Origin: Thermoplasmata archaeon
GTDB lineage: Archaea > Thermoplasmatota > Thermoplasmata > Thermoplasmatales > GCA-001856825
Length of the DNA stretch: 40,022 nucleotides
Assembly: GCA_021827945.1 (NCBI GenBank)
Contig: JAKATW010000114.1
Span: 1 to 40,022, forward strand
Direction of reading: 5' to 3'
Positions 1 to 7,749 of this stretch are shown here, piece by piece (within the stretch, counting starts at the first letter, position 1; every line of letters starts with the position of its first letter). A program made the translations under genes and the position numbers. The notes under the pieces are model-generated. The model made no database searches. It was given only the letters and a program-made list of their open reading frames with translations, and was not told where the DNA came from.

Positions 1-439
1 ATTCCTCTTTATCTCCACCATTCGTTTCTACCTCTCCCCCTGCGCTCTTAACTTTTTCGATTGCTTTCTCCGTTGCCCTTCCTACCTTTATTATAAACGG
101 CCTACCTACCTGTCCTCCTCCTAGGAGAACAGCGTAACCCATCTTTTCAAGATCAACCCTTATCTTGTCTTCCTCGACATGTGCCATTCCGGTCTCTACG
201 AGCTTCTCTGAGGTTCTGTCGAGGTCCCCTATGTTTATCGCCCTGACATCGGACTTCTGGGCGTGCCTGACGAATCCGTGCCCTCCGTAGTGGTCTGGCA
301 TGTACTTCACCATCCAGATCCACCTGTGCTTTCCAAGGCCCGCCATTCCCTTTCCTCCTCTCTTTCCCTTTCCTCTTCCAGCCTTGTGTCCCCTTCCGTA
401 GGACCCGCCTCTCAGCTTCTTAGTTTTCTCCGTGACCAC
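1..439 (-). CDS. rpl15: Large ribosomal subunit protein L15 (uL15), partial
   Basis: This gene encodes ribosomal protein uL15 of the 50S subunit. The frame opens with GTG at 439, giving [20 protein letters not shown], and continues with the glycine- and arginine-rich N-terminal segment (GRGKGKRGGKGMAGLGKHRW) typical of the family. It overlaps the end of the L30 gene by about 20 bases. The frame stays open to the window edge (146 codons), so the 3' end is missing. Family archaeal lengths near 150 residues suggest only a few codons are lost. The GTG is the first possible start ahead of the conserved region. In other archaea secY commonly follows, which would lie outside the window. Confidence 0.93.
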   Translation of the reverse strand, partial: MVTEKTKKLRGGSYGRGHKAGRGKGKRGGKGMAGLGKHRWIWMVKYMPDHYGGHGFVRHAQKSDVRAINIGDLDRTSEKLVETGMAHVEEDKIRVDLEKMGYAVLLGGGQVGRPFIIKVGRATEKAIEKVKSAGGEVETNGGDKEE

Positions 440-902
440 TCTTACCACCTTCCAACATTGCGTCGATGAGTTTGTTTATCTCCTTTCCCCTGTATCCGAG
501 GGCTCCCTTCAGGTTGAAAGTCTTCTTCGTAGAATTGTACCCCCTCTTCGGTGGGTTCATCCTGAAAACCGGTTTCATGCTCTCAATGTCCTTGATCCTG
601 AGACTTCCGTCGAGAAGCCTTGACGCAACTTCTTTGATCGTGCCCAGACCAAGTTCCTTTAAAACCGTTTCGTCCAGAGGCTTGTTTCCAACGATTCTTC
701 CCCTTTCCTCAAGAAGCCTGACCAGGTGCTCTTCGTCTATCTCCCCCCATGTCACATAGTCCTTGGCTTTCCTGATCTGTCCCAGCTGGGATTCGTCCAC
801 GAGGACGAGGTGATTGTTTCTGTTGAGCCTGAGCTCCCGAAACGCCATCTTTATGTGGATGTCCGTTTTGTTACTTCCCCTGACTTTTATCACTGCTAAC
901 AT
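420..902 (-). CDS. rpl30: Large ribosomal subunit protein L30 (uL30)
   Basis: This gene encodes the archaeal/eukaryotic long form of uL30 (160 residues), a 50S protein. The N-terminus [20 protein letters not shown] and the segment [20 protein letters not shown] match the family's ferredoxin-like fold, and the C-terminal [18 protein letters not shown] is characteristic of the archaeal form. The ATG at 902 lies inside the S5 gene, overlapping its end by 32 bases, and is preceded about six bases upstream by a strong GGAGGTG ribosome binding site. The gene is part of the L3-to-L15 operon. Confidence 0.95.
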   Translation of the reverse strand: MLAVIKVRGSNKTDIHIKMAFRELRLNRNNHLVLVDESQLGQIRKAKDYVTWGEIDEEHLVRLLEERGRIVGNKPLDETVLKELGLGTIKEVASRLLDGSLRIKDIESMKPVFRMNPPKRGYNSTKKTFNLKGALGYRGKEINKLIDAMLEGGKSGHGEN

Positions 903-1554
903 TCATCACACCTCCCTTGTAAATCGGAGTACTAAGGTTCAGCTTGTCATTTATCTTGAACTTGCCCGTCTCCTTAAGCGCGTTGAATGTGGCATATGCG
1001 AAATTCACCGTGCTCTTTGTGTGTCCCTCTGAGAAACCCCATGTGTCCTGTATTCCCGCGATCGCAAGTACCTTCTTTGGTATGTCTCCTATCGCGAGCC
1101 CGACACCTTGCGGAGCTGGCTTGAGGTACACCCTTACCGACCCTGATTTTCCCATTACCTCGAACGGCATTGTGTGGCTCCTTCCGCAGCCGCACTCCCA
1201 TGAACCGCATCCTCTCTTGATCTCTATGAGATTTATCTTTGCATTCTCTATTGCCTTCGCTATCGCGTCGCCGGTCTCCCTTGCCTTGCCATGTCCCATT
1301 CCCACATATCCATCCTTATTGCCTACTACTACCGTCGCTGCGAACTTCACCTTTCTTCCCGAGTCTGACATCTTCTGAACCATCTTTATCTCTATAACCT
1401 CATCCTCGAGGTTCGGGACAAGGGTATCGACTATTCCTGGCTCCCTGATTGGCATGTGCGTACCAAGGACCTCTGATATGGACTTGATCTTCCCTTCCTT
1501 GACCATCTTTCCGAGCCTTGTTTTTGGTATCCACTCAATTGCATCTTTAGTCAC
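871..1554 (-). CDS. rps5: Small ribosomal subunit protein S5 (uS5)
   Basis: This gene encodes 30S protein uS5 (227 residues), which shapes the mRNA entry channel and affects decoding fidelity. It contains the double-stranded RNA-binding-like S5 domain ([20 protein letters not shown], then [17 protein letters not shown]) and the C-terminal [19 protein letters not shown]. The [19 protein letters not shown] segment is the archaeal insert. The start is GTG at 1554, inside GTGA that overlaps the L18 stop codon. Its 3' end overlaps L30 by 32 bases, which suggests translational coupling. Confidence 0.95.
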   Translation of the reverse strand: MTKDAIEWIPKTRLGKMVKEGKIKSISEVLGTHMPIREPGIVDTLVPNLEDEVIEIKMVQKMSDSGRKVKFAATVVVGNKDGYVGMGHGKARETGDAIAKAIENAKINLIEIKRGCGSWECGCGRSHTMPFEVMGKSGSVRVYLKPAPQGVGLAIGDIPKKVLAIAGIQDTWGFSEGHTKSTVNFAYATFNALKETGKFKINDKLNLSTPIYKGGVMNVSSDKSQGK

Positions 1555-2048
1555 AGTGATTCCTCCATCGCTTTCTTCACTTCATCGATTGCATTTTCCT
1601 GAATCGTCTTCAGGTGCTTTCCAGCTATCCTGTCCTTGTTCGGCAAGAATTTCTTGTTTACAGGTACCTTTATTCCCGAGTCCACCAGGCCCTGTACACT
1701 AGCCATGAGCTTTCCGCCCTTTATGACCTTCTGTCTTCCTAGGTCGACTATCACTTTCTTTATGCCCTTTTTCTTTGCCCTAAGCCCTACGAGATATCCA
1801 GCGAGATAAGAAGCTGGTGTGTTACCGGTCGGGCTCTTCCACCCGAACTTCTTCAGCTCCACAGTGGACCCGTGTGCCACTATCTTGTCTCCGTTGACGG
1901 CATATTCAGCTATGTCTACCTGCGTGTTCTTGATGGACCGCCTGACAACTGCCCTCGGGATGCCACCCTTTATGAGAGCGAGCCTCTTCTTGTAGTCCGT
2001 CTTCTTGAGCCTTCTTCTCTTCAGCGGCATTATGTATCTTGATTTCAT
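1551..2048 (-). CDS. rpl18: Large ribosomal subunit protein L18 (uL18)
   Basis: This gene encodes 5S-rRNA-binding protein uL18. The archaeal signature is clear: a basic N-terminus ([20 protein letters not shown]), then [15 protein letters not shown] and [15 protein letters not shown]. The ATG at 2048 is chosen because a GGGTGAG ribosome binding site, made of the last codons of L19e, lies just ahead of it and because the protein then aligns with usual archaeal N-termini (165 residues). A GTG three codons upstream (2057) and an ATG six codons downstream are alternatives. Confidence 0.93.
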   Translation of the reverse strand: MKSRYIMPLKRRRLKKTDYKKRLALIKGGIPRAVVRRSIKNTQVDIAEYAVNGDKIVAHGSTVELKKFGWKSPTGNTPASYLAGYLVGLRAKKKGIKKVIVDLGRQKVIKGGKLMASVQGLVDSGIKVPVNKKFLPNKDRIAGKHLKTIQENAIDEVKKAMEESL

Positions 2049-2049
2049 C

Positions 2050-2508
2050 TCACTCACCCTTCAGGACTCCCTCTTCCCTCATGTGGAGGAGCAGAGCATT
2101 CTTGCTCCTCAATGCCCCTCCCTTGATCTTCTTGTAGAAAACCCTGTAATCAGTCCTAGTGATCTTTCCTGACTCCCTCATTTCCTTCAGCGCATTCCTC
2201 ATCGACCTGATGCTCCTTATCCACTTCCTCTTCCTTGGGTCCCTGGCATTCTTCGTTCCCTTTTTGGACCCGGGTCCCTTTCTCCTTCCCTTGTTCCTCT
2301 GCGCCTTGGCTGCATTGAACCTTGATCGGGAGTTGCCCTTGGCCGCTCTCTTCTGGATGACGTTCCTCTTTATGAGCTTCCTTACGTCATCCCTAGTGAC
2401 GGCCTCTGCAATGTCATCTATACTCTTTGTGTCCATCCATATTCTCGTCTGTCCGGTCTTGAGGATAGATGCCGCCATCTTCTTCTGCGGACTGAGGGTC
2501 GCCATCAT
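2050..2508 (-). CDS. rpl19e: Large ribosomal subunit protein L19e (eL19)
   Basis: This gene encodes eL19, a 50S protein found only in archaea and eukaryotes (152 residues). The sequence shows the family's N-terminal LSPQKKMAASILKTGQTRIW, the basic middle (AAKAQRNKGRRKGPGSKKGT) and a C-terminal helix rich in basic residues. The start ATG at 2508 is inside an ATGA overlapping the L32e stop, with GAGGTGA immediately upstream as ribosome binding site. Confidence 0.96.
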   Translation of the reverse strand: MMATLSPQKKMAASILKTGQTRIWMDTKSIDDIAEAVTRDDVRKLIKRNVIQKRAAKGNSRSRFNAAKAQRNKGRRKGPGSKKGTKNARDPRKRKWIRSIRSMRNALKEMRESGKITRTDYRVFYKKIKGGALRSKNALLLHMREEGVLKGE

Positions 2509-2900
2509 TTCACCTCGTTGAGTATGCGGATTCCGATCGCCCTGGCTCTCTCCTGTATCAGCTTTCTCTTCCTCATCCCGAGACTAGAGCTGATTCTCGC
2601 TGCCTGCGTCTTGGGATTTATCTTTTCCAGATCTATGATGGTCGTGACGTACACCTCTTTGAACCCAGATGGGTGAAGATTCCTGACCTTCGCAGGTCCC
2701 CTGTATCCTGACTCGACGTATGCATGCCTGTAGCCCTTCTTCTCCCTCAATTTCGAGTGTTTCCCCCTCGGTTTTCTCCATTCAGTACCCAGTCTGATAT
2801 ACCTGAACCATTCCTGCCTGTGGAACTCCGGCCTCTTCCTGTTCATCCTGTTTCTTATGACCAACAGTTTCTTTCCCTCTTGGTCAAGTTCAGCCTTCAA
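2505..2900 (-). CDS. rpl32e: Large ribosomal subunit protein L32e (eL32)
   Basis: This gene encodes eL32, an archaeal/eukaryotic 50S protein (131 residues). Family features visible are RPEFHRQEWFRYIRLGTEWR, RKPRGKHSKLREKKGYR and VESGYRGPAKVRNLHPSGF. The start is TTG at 2900. It lies within the last codons of L6 (11-base overlap), with GGTGAT about six bases ahead, and no ATG is available before the conserved region. The short N-terminal extension is normal for this protein. Confidence 0.95.
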   Translation of the reverse strand: MKAELDQEGKKLLVIRNRMNRKRPEFHRQEWFRYIRLGTEWRKPRGKHSKLREKKGYRHAYVESGYRGPAKVRNLHPSGFKEVYVTTIIDLEKINPKTQAARISSSLGMRKRKLIQERARAIGIRILNEVK

Positions 2901-3423
2901 TTACATCACCCTTCCTTACAATGTAGATTCCATCCTGGAATACTCTAGGATCGAATCCCTTTATCTTGCTCATCCTCTCTATCCTTGCTGCGGCGTTTCC
3001 CGTCACTTCCAGGTCGCTTCCCTCAACCGTCACCATATCTCCCTTCACCGTGACCTTTGTCTCAGGTCCCAGCGTTATCTTTCTCGGGCTCTTCTCCCCG
3101 AGGAAGTTGTCGAGATGCACCTCGTTCCCCTTGACTGTAACCTTGACAGGGAAGTGTGCATAGACGATCTTCATAGTGTAGATGAATCCCTTTGTCACAC
3201 CAGTGAATGCGCTATTCACTATGCTCTCCCACGTACCAACCACTGCCAGATCCGTTTTCTTCTCCCTCTTCGTGAATATCCTGATCTTCTTGTCCTTGAA
3301 CTCCATCGCGACATATTCGTTCCTGAATGTTTTACTGACCTTTCCTTTCGTCCCCTGTGCCTCGAAATTGAATCCCACCATCTTGACCTTGACACCCTGT
3401 GGAATCTCTATGAATCTTTCCAA
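2890..3423 (-). CDS. rpl6: Large ribosomal subunit protein L6 (uL6)
   Basis: This gene encodes uL6 (177 residues), located near the GTPase-associated centre of the 50S subunit. Both L6 domains are present: IEIPQGVKVKMVGFNFEAQG in the first repeat and IYAHFPVKVTVKGNEVHLDN in the second. The start is TTG at 3423. The codon just before it in frame is TGA and GAGGTGAT lies six to seven bases upstream, so the TTG assignment is firm. It follows S8 with a ten-base gap. Confidence 0.95.
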   Translation of the reverse strand: MERFIEIPQGVKVKMVGFNFEAQGTKGKVSKTFRNEYVAMEFKDKKIRIFTKREKKTDLAVVGTWESIVNSAFTGVTKGFIYTMKIVYAHFPVKVTVKGNEVHLDNFLGEKSPRKITLGPETKVTVKGDMVTVEGSDLEVTGNAAARIERMSKIKGFDPRVFQDGIYIVRKGDVIEG

Positions 3424-3433
3424 TCATATCACC

Positions 3434-3817
3434 TCAGTAAATGAAGGCAAGAGCCCTTCCTCCGGTTCCCTTCTTCTTTGCTTCAGTGTTGCTTATCACT
3501 CCGGACGTTGTGGAGATCACAAGTATACCTATATCCTGTGCAGGCAGGTATCTCGATTCCCACCTCTCCAGCTCTTCCCTCTTTATCGAGAATCTGGGCT
3601 TTATTACTCCACAATTGTTGACAGTCTTTGCGACCTTTACCTTGAAGAGTCCTCCCTTTCCGTTCTCGACGTACTCGTACTCCTCGATGTAACCGTACTT
3701 CTGGAAAACTCTGAGCACCCTCCCCACAAGATTAGATGCTTTGACGTCAAGTTCCTGTCTCCCTAGTCTTGAAGCATTCTTTATTGAAATTAATGCGTCG
3801 TTTAACGTATCTCCCAT
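3434..3817 (-). CDS. rps8: Small ribosomal subunit protein S8 (uS8)
   Basis: This gene encodes 30S protein uS8 (127 residues), which binds the central domain of 16S rRNA. The N-terminal DTLNDALISIKNASRLGRQE and the C-terminal ILVISTTSGVISNTEAKKKG and GTGGRALAFIY are diagnostic. The ATG at 3817 is preceded by GAGGTGAAAGA, a near-ideal ribosome binding site located just beyond the S14 stop codon. Confidence 0.96.
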   Translation of the reverse strand: MGDTLNDALISIKNASRLGRQELDVKASNLVGRVLRVFQKYGYIEEYEYVENGKGGLFKVKVAKTVNNCGVIKPRFSIKREELERWESRYLPAQDIGILVISTTSGVISNTEAKKKGTGGRALAFIY

Positions 3818-3826
3818 TCTTTCACC

Positions 3827-3988
3827 TCACGAATATTTCTCGAATCCCAGTTCGGGAGCAATCTCCCTGAAGCACTGCCTGCATAGATGTAGGTTGTACC
3901 TTCTGACGAGACCTCTCTTTCTTCCGCACCTCTCGCAGCCTTCTTTTCTCCCGTATTTCTTCTTTGGAGCAAGCTTTGTCTGTGCCAA
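3827..3988 (-). CDS. rps14: Small ribosomal subunit protein S14 (uS14), zinc form
   Basis: This short gene encodes the 53-residue archaeal uS14, beginning [20 protein letters not shown]. Four cysteines in two CxxC pairs (CERC and CRQC) form the zinc-binding site of the C+ form, and the rest is arginine-rich, ending ELGFEKYS. The start is TTG at 3988. The TGA stop of L5 lies directly before it and in the same frame, so no start further upstream is possible. Complete stop-start abutment suggests strict coupling to L5 translation. Confidence 0.93.
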   Translation of the reverse strand: MAQTKLAPKKKYGRKEGCERCGRKRGLVRRYNLHLCRQCFREIAPELGFEKYS

Positions 3989-4507
3989 TCACCCCACCTC
4001 CAGAATCTCAACGCTGTAGTTTTCCCTCATGAATTTCATCATTTCTTCCCTTTTGACCCTGATCTTTTGGGGCACCGGTCTAGGCGCGATCCATCTCCTC
4101 GCGACCCTGTAGCCACCCCTCCTCTTGAACGTGACAACCACGTCCATCCCGAATATTCCTATTTCCGGGTTGTATTTCATCCCTTTGAAATCGGTATAGT
4201 CTGCGATACCGAAGCTGTAACTCCCCTGCTCGGAAAACGAATAGCTGAGGCACTTGTTGTTCTTCACCCATAGTGCTGCCTTCAGGAACCTGTCCATCTC
4301 CTCACCCTTCAGCGTAACCTTAACGCCGATGGGCTGGTCCTGTCTGACTCCAAACTCCCTGCTCGTCCTCTTCGCTTTTGTCATCACTGGTTTACCTGTC
4401 GTGAGAAGCTTGAGGACGCTCTTTGCCTTCTCGAGCTTCTCTCCGGATTCCCCCACACCGATGTTGATCGTGACCTTGTCGATGACAACGTCCCGCATAT
4501 CAGTCAT
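3989..4507 (-). CDS. rpl5: Large ribosomal subunit protein L5 (uL5)
   Basis: This gene encodes 5S-rRNA-binding protein uL5 (172 residues). Recognisable parts are VVIDKVTINIGVGESGEKLE, AKRTSREFGVRQDQPIGVKV and the GIFGMDVVVTFKRRGGYRVA stretch. The ATG at 4507 follows the S4e stop by one base, and the last S4e codons supply a GGAGG ribosome binding site. Length and order are standard for archaea. Confidence 0.96.
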   Translation of the reverse strand: MTDMRDVVIDKVTINIGVGESGEKLEKAKSVLKLLTTGKPVMTKAKRTSREFGVRQDQPIGVKVTLKGEEMDRFLKAALWVKNNKCLSYSFSEQGSYSFGIADYTDFKGMKYNPEIGIFGMDVVVTFKRRGGYRVARRWIAPRPVPQKIRVKREEMMKFMRENYSVEILEVG

Positions 4508-4508
4508 T

Positions 4509-5213
4509 CTAAGCGCCTCCCGGTATGGTTATCTCGCCCTTGGACTTCCCTAGTACGAATATGTTTGACATGGTAGTAGTGAAGTTGTCGTTGCTCTCCA
4601 CTGTGTTCTCCTGGTAGCTTCTTGAGACATTTATCTCCTTTATGGTCGTGATTGTACCTCTGTGCGCTCCGCCTGTGACATAGACGGACGTCTCCTTAGC
4701 CATAGGGTATACCTCAAGGATCTTCTGCTCTGGAATGCTAATCTTGAGCGTGTCTCCTCTTTTGACGCTCTTTTCACTTGAAATAATGACCCTCCCATCG
4801 TGGGTGGATATCTGTATCTTCCCTCCGCCCACCACGGACTTTCCTGTCACCTTCACAAGCTTCCAGGAGACATCCTGTGGACTGAGATCCGCAAGAACGA
4901 ACATGCCCTTCCTATCCATCAGTACCCTCTTGGCCATACCGGAATCATTGACAGAAAGTACGTCCATGAAGCCAATGGGTCTCTGATAGTCCTTCACAAC
5001 CTTCCCATCGACCTGCACCTTACCCTTCGTGATTATATTCCTCGCTTCCTTTGACGTGTCAGCGAACTTCAGAACATCCCTTATCACTACCATTAGTGGG
5101 ACACTCGCCTTCAGCGGATGTGGTCCGGCTCTGGAACGAACGGACCAAGTAAACTTCTTTCTGGGTTGCTTCCAGGTGACCTGCGACGCGAGTCTCTTGA
5201 TGTGTTTACTCAT
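4509..5213 (-). CDS. rps4e: Small ribosomal subunit protein S4e (eS4)
   Basis: This gene encodes eS4 (234 residues), specific to archaea and eukaryotes. It shows the N-terminal HIKRLASQVTWKQPRKKFTW, an S4-like RNA-binding region (NIITKGKVQVDGKVVKDYQR), and a C-terminal KOW-like beta domain (YPMAKETSVYVTGGAHRGTI). The ATG at 5213 overlaps the last codons of L24 by eight bases, and an AGGAGAAGG run ahead can serve as ribosome binding site. Confidence 0.96.
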   Translation of the reverse strand: MSKHIKRLASQVTWKQPRKKFTWSVRSRAGPHPLKASVPLMVVIRDVLKFADTSKEARNIITKGKVQVDGKVVKDYQRPIGFMDVLSVNDSGMAKRVLMDRKGMFVLADLSPQDVSWKLVKVTGKSVVGGGKIQISTHDGRVIISSEKSVKRGDTLKISIPEQKILEVYPMAKETSVYVTGGAHRGTITTIKEINVSRSYQENTVESNDNFTTTMSNIFVLGKSKGEITIPGGA

Positions 5214-5670
5214 CCTTCTCTTCCTCCTCCACTTCCGATTCCTGTTTCTCCTTTTCTGGAGCTTCAGGCCCGGGTACTTCCTCCTTCTCCTTTTCCTTCT
5301 CAGGCTCTGGTGGTTCTGGCTCTGGTTCGTCCTCTACGACCTTGTTTCTGAACGATGCTAGTTTCGTGAGCCTTTCCTTCCTCTTCTTGTCCTCGAGGAG
5401 CAGTTTTGTCAGAATCAGTGCAGATGGGTCGAGTTTTCTCGGCTTCATCTTACCGTCGGCCTTTGCGATGTTTATGTTTTCTATGATGATCTTGCCCTCG
5501 TCCGTCATGATCTTGATTACCTTTCCTTCCTTTCCGACTATGTTCAGTTTTTCATCCTTCTCAGCGTCTCCCCTGACGATCCTTACCAGATCCCCCTTCC
5601 TCAAAGGAAAGTTTCTGATCCCGTATTTTGAGACCAGTTCCTTTGATAAATGAATACTAATTCCTTTCAT
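5206..5670 (-). CDS. rpl24: Large ribosomal subunit protein L24 (uL24) with acidic tail
   Basis: This gene encodes uL24, an early 50S assembly protein with a KOW motif. Residues 1-110 are a normal archaeal uL24 (FPLRKGDLVRIVRGDAEKDE, then VGKEGKVIKIMTDEGKIIIE and ADGKMKPRKLDPSALILTKL). Residues 111-154 form an extra tail made almost only of Glu, Asp, Pro and Lys, with EPEPEPPEPEKEKEKEE followed by a Glu run. Known archaeal uL24 proteins end near 110-120 residues, so the tail is unusual. The ATG at 5670 has GAGGTGAGAGG just before it. The tail codons also contain the ribosome binding site and start of S4e. Confidence 0.95.
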   Translation of the reverse strand: MKGISIHLSKELVSKYGIRNFPLRKGDLVRIVRGDAEKDEKLNIVGKEGKVIKIMTDEGKIIIENINIAKADGKMKPRKLDPSALILTKLLLEDKKRKERLTKLASFRNKVVEDEPEPEPPEPEKEKEKEEVPGPEAPEKEKQESEVEEEEKDE

Positions 5671-5679
5671 CCTCTCACC

Positions 5680-6078
5680 TCACACTATGGAGCTTGCCAG
5701 GGCTGCTACCCTTGGCCATCTCTCGGCGGCCTCCTTCGCCACGGGACCCTTTATTTCAGTCCCTCTTGTTTCCCCATTGTCCTGGACAAGGACGGCTGCA
5801 TTGTCCTCAAATTCGACCATTATTCCATCCTGTCTCCTGAATGTCTTTCTCTGCCGTATCACCACGGCGTAGACTACCTTCCTTCTCATTTCTGGCGATC
5901 CCTTCTTGACGGAAGCTATTATCATGTCCCCGACAGAGGCTGCGGGGATCCTGCTCTTGGTATTATGGTACGCCTTTACGTTTATGAGAGAGATTCTCTT
6001 CGCCCCAGAATTATCTGCGCACTCCAGGTTGGCTCCTAGCGGGAGACCCCTTATCTGTTTGCCTGCCAACCCCTTCAT
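5680..6078 (-). CDS. rpl14: Large ribosomal subunit protein L14 (uL14)
   Basis: This gene encodes uL14 (132 residues), a 50S protein at the subunit interface. The signature ANLECADNSGAKRISLINVK and SVGDMIIASVKKGSPEMRRK, ending ERWPRVAALASSIV, are typical of archaeal uL14. The ATG at 6078 overlaps the S17 stop in ATGA. Confidence 0.97.
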   Translation of the reverse strand: MKGLAGKQIRGLPLGANLECADNSGAKRISLINVKAYHNTKSRIPAASVGDMIIASVKKGSPEMRRKVVYAVVIRQRKTFRRQDGIMVEFEDNAAVLVQDNGETRGTEIKGPVAKEAAERWPRVAALASSIV

Positions 6079-6407
6079 GCTTTTTCCTCCTTCTCTATGA
6101 CCACGAAAGTTACCGATTTGGCCAGTGGTCTGGCATAAGCAATCTTCACGGTATCCCCGAGCTTAACATGGATACATCCCGGCAGGTGTGCGTGATATTT
6201 CTTCCTCCTCTTCTCGTACCTCTCGTACTTCTCGTTCTTCTTCAAGTACTCTCTGATGACCGTTACGGTGCCCTTCATGGATACCGAGGTGACCTTGCCC
6301 TGTATTACGGGCGACTTCACTCCCAGCTCTCCATGGAATGGACACTTCGAATCGGTGCATACTTCCTTGGGTTCGTTTACTTCTATGCCAATGTTCCTCA
6401 TTGCCAT
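6075..6407 (-). CDS. rps17: Small ribosomal subunit protein S17 (uS17)
   Basis: This gene encodes 30S protein uS17 (110 residues). The archaeal N-terminal extension (NEPKEVCTDSKCPFHGELGV) precedes the OB-fold core (GKVTSVSMKGTVTVIREYLK, then HLPGCIHVKLGDTVKIAYAR and PLAKSVTFVVIE). The ATG at 6407 lies within the end of the RNase P subunit gene (ten-base overlap) behind AGGAGAAAAGG. A second ATG two codons later (6401) is an alternative. Confidence 0.96.
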   Translation of the reverse strand: MAMRNIGIEVNEPKEVCTDSKCPFHGELGVKSPVIQGKVTSVSMKGTVTVIREYLKKNEKYERYEKRRKKYHAHLPGCIHVKLGDTVKIAYARPLAKSVTFVVIEKEEKA

Positions 6408-6655
6408 CCTTTTCTCCTTATTTTCTTCATTTTGTCTTCCGGCCTGAACCTGATCCTATCAAGGTTGATCCGTTGATCGTTAATCAATAAAATTCCCGAG
6501 GTCTTGGGCAGGATCTTTTCTCCATTACCTGTCTCAAGCGTCAGGATGTTCTTTCTCTCATCCACTACCTTTCCCTCCATTCCTATCATCGATGGATCGG
6601 AGTGTTTGATTACCCTGACATTAGAACCTATAATATCAGTCAAGTAGGGATTCAT
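6398..6655 (-). CDS. rnp1: RNase P protein component 1 (Rpp29/Pop4 family)
   Basis: This gene encodes the archaeal Rpp29 homologue (85 residues), an Sm-like protein subunit of ribonuclease P that matures tRNA 5' ends. Visible features are the N-terminal LTDIIGSNVRVIKHSDPSMI, then IGMEGKVVDERKNILTLETG and the LPKTSGILLINDQRINLDRI strand. It sits between eIF1/SUI1 and S17, its usual position in archaeal operons. The ATG at 6655 overlaps the upstream stop in ATGA. The frame runs further upstream, but that part is antisense-like noise within the SUI1 gene. Confidence 0.93.
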   Translation of the reverse strand: MNPYLTDIIGSNVRVIKHSDPSMIGMEGKVVDERKNILTLETGNGEKILPKTSGILLINDQRINLDRIRFRPEDKMKKIRRKGWQ

Positions 6656-6942
6656 TCTGAGACCTCGACCTTGAAGCCCATGTCCTCGAGGACCTTCTTT
6701 ACCCTGTCCCTCTGGTCCCCCTGGAGTTCTATCTTCTCTCCCTTCACCGTACCGCCGGTCGCGGTCTTCTTCTTCAGAGTCTTCGCTAGCTCCTTGATGT
6801 CCTCTGAGTGTGTATCGAACCCCGAGACTATGGTGACCCACTTCCCGTACCTTCTTTTGTCAGTCTCTATCGTGACGACCTGTGATTCTCTCGCTATCTC
6901 ATCTAGCGGCGTGAGGTCCCTGAAAATCTTGTCGTCCTTCAT
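6652..6942 (-). CDS. Translation initiation factor aIF1 (SUI1 family)
   Basis: This gene encodes a 96-residue SUI1/eIF1 family protein, which in archaea binds the 30S subunit and promotes correct start-codon choice. The SUI1 core is seen in VTIETDKRRYGKWVTIVSGF, then IKELAKTLKKKTATGGTVKG and the C-terminal IELQGDQRDRVKKVLEDMGF. It begins with ATG at 6942 overlapping the L29 stop and ends in an ATGA overlap with the Rpp29 gene. Confidence 0.94.
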   Translation of the reverse strand: MKDDKIFRDLTPLDEIARESQVVTIETDKRRYGKWVTIVSGFDTHSEDIKELAKTLKKKTATGGTVKGEKIELQGDQRDRVKKVLEDMGFKVEVSE

Positions 6943-7139
6943 GGCCCTGACTCCCGCAGTACCGTTTCGATCCTCGCTAGTTGTCTCCTCAGAGACTCGA
7001 TCTTTCCAGGGCTGGGAGGAGCTCCTCCCATCGCGGAAATTCCCCTCTCCCTCATTAGCTCTTCTCGGAGATCTGCATACTTCTTCTGGATCTCTTCCTT
7101 ACTCATTTTGCGAATCGATTTTGCCTTCATTTCCTCCAT
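6939..7139 (-). CDS. rpl29: Large ribosomal subunit protein L29 (uL29)
   Basis: This gene encodes the small two-helix 50S protein uL29 (66 residues from the first start). The family pattern is SIRKMSKEEIQKKYADLREE followed by LMRERGISAMG and RRQLARIETVL. Starts at 7139 (MEEMKAKSIRK) or three codons later at 7130 are both possible. Either way the gene begins 32-41 bases inside the end of S3. Confidence 0.93.
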   Translation of the reverse strand: MEEMKAKSIRKMSKEEIQKKYADLREELMRERGISAMGGAPPSPGKIESLRRQLARIETVLRESGP

Positions 7140-7749
7140 CGACTTTCACCTCCCCGAAATTTACCTTTCTTACCTGGATATCGTCAGGTAGCTTGACGCT
7201 CTTTCTTAGGATCTTGACGGAGATTCCAATGATACCGGGCTTGGTCATGGCAACTGCGAACCCCTTCTCTATGGATTCGGACGGGTATCCTGAAGAGATG
7301 ACCTTGCCTGAGGTATATTTGACGCTCCTCGCTCTCTCTCCGGTGAGCTTGCCTCGCATCCTTACCTGTCCGCCTCTTGCTCCGGCGTCCATGATTCTCT
7401 TGAGAATGCTGTGCCCTGCCCTTCTGAAGTGCCATCCCTTCTCTATTGACCTGGCCAGCTTCTGCGCCATTATCTGGGCACTGAGTCCCGGCTCCTCGGT
7501 ACCTTCGACCTTGATAAGAGGGCTGGTCAGACTGAACTTCTTCTCAAGAGTCAGCTCCATATTCTTGATCTTCGATCCCCTTCTACCAATGACGAGCCCT
7601 GGGCGCTCGACCCTGAGCATGACTATGGTGTTCTGAGGAGTCCTCTGTATGTCAACTCCACCGAACCCTGCGTCTCCTATCTCGTGTATGAGATACTCCC
7701 TGATCAGCTGTCTCCTGATGTTCTCCTTCAGAAACTTCAATTCCTTCAT
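7099..7749 (-). CDS. rps3: Small ribosomal subunit protein S3 (uS3)
   Basis: This gene encodes uS3 (216 residues), a 30S protein at the mRNA entry. A type II KH domain (VERPGLVIGRRGSKIKNMEL) and the C-terminal uS3 domain (KGWHFRRAGHSILKRIMDAG, then GARGGQVRMRGKLTGERARS) are clear. The ATG at 7749 overlaps the L22 stop codon in ATGA. The 3' end runs 32-41 bases into L29. Confidence 0.96.
   Translation of the reverse strand: MKELKFLKENIRRQLIREYLIHEIGDAGFGGVDIQRTPQNTIVMLRVERPGLVIGRRGSKIKNMELTLEKKFSLTSPLIKVEGTEEPGLSAQIMAQKLARSIEKGWHFRRAGHSILKRIMDAGARGGQVRMRGKLTGERARSVKYTSGKVISSGYPSESIEKGFAVAMTKPGIIGISVKILRKSVKLPDDIQVRKVNFGEVKVDGGNEGKIDSQNE

Noticed and set aside
2857-3444. Plus-strand ORF of 195 codons opposite L6
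   Set aside because: It is antisense to L6 and composition is unlike the recognised proteins.
6602-7636. Long plus-strand ORF of 344 codons opposite S3, L29 and SUI1
   Set aside because: It lies antisense to well recognised ribosomal genes and has no family similarity. Codon bias of the real genes opens frames on the other strand.
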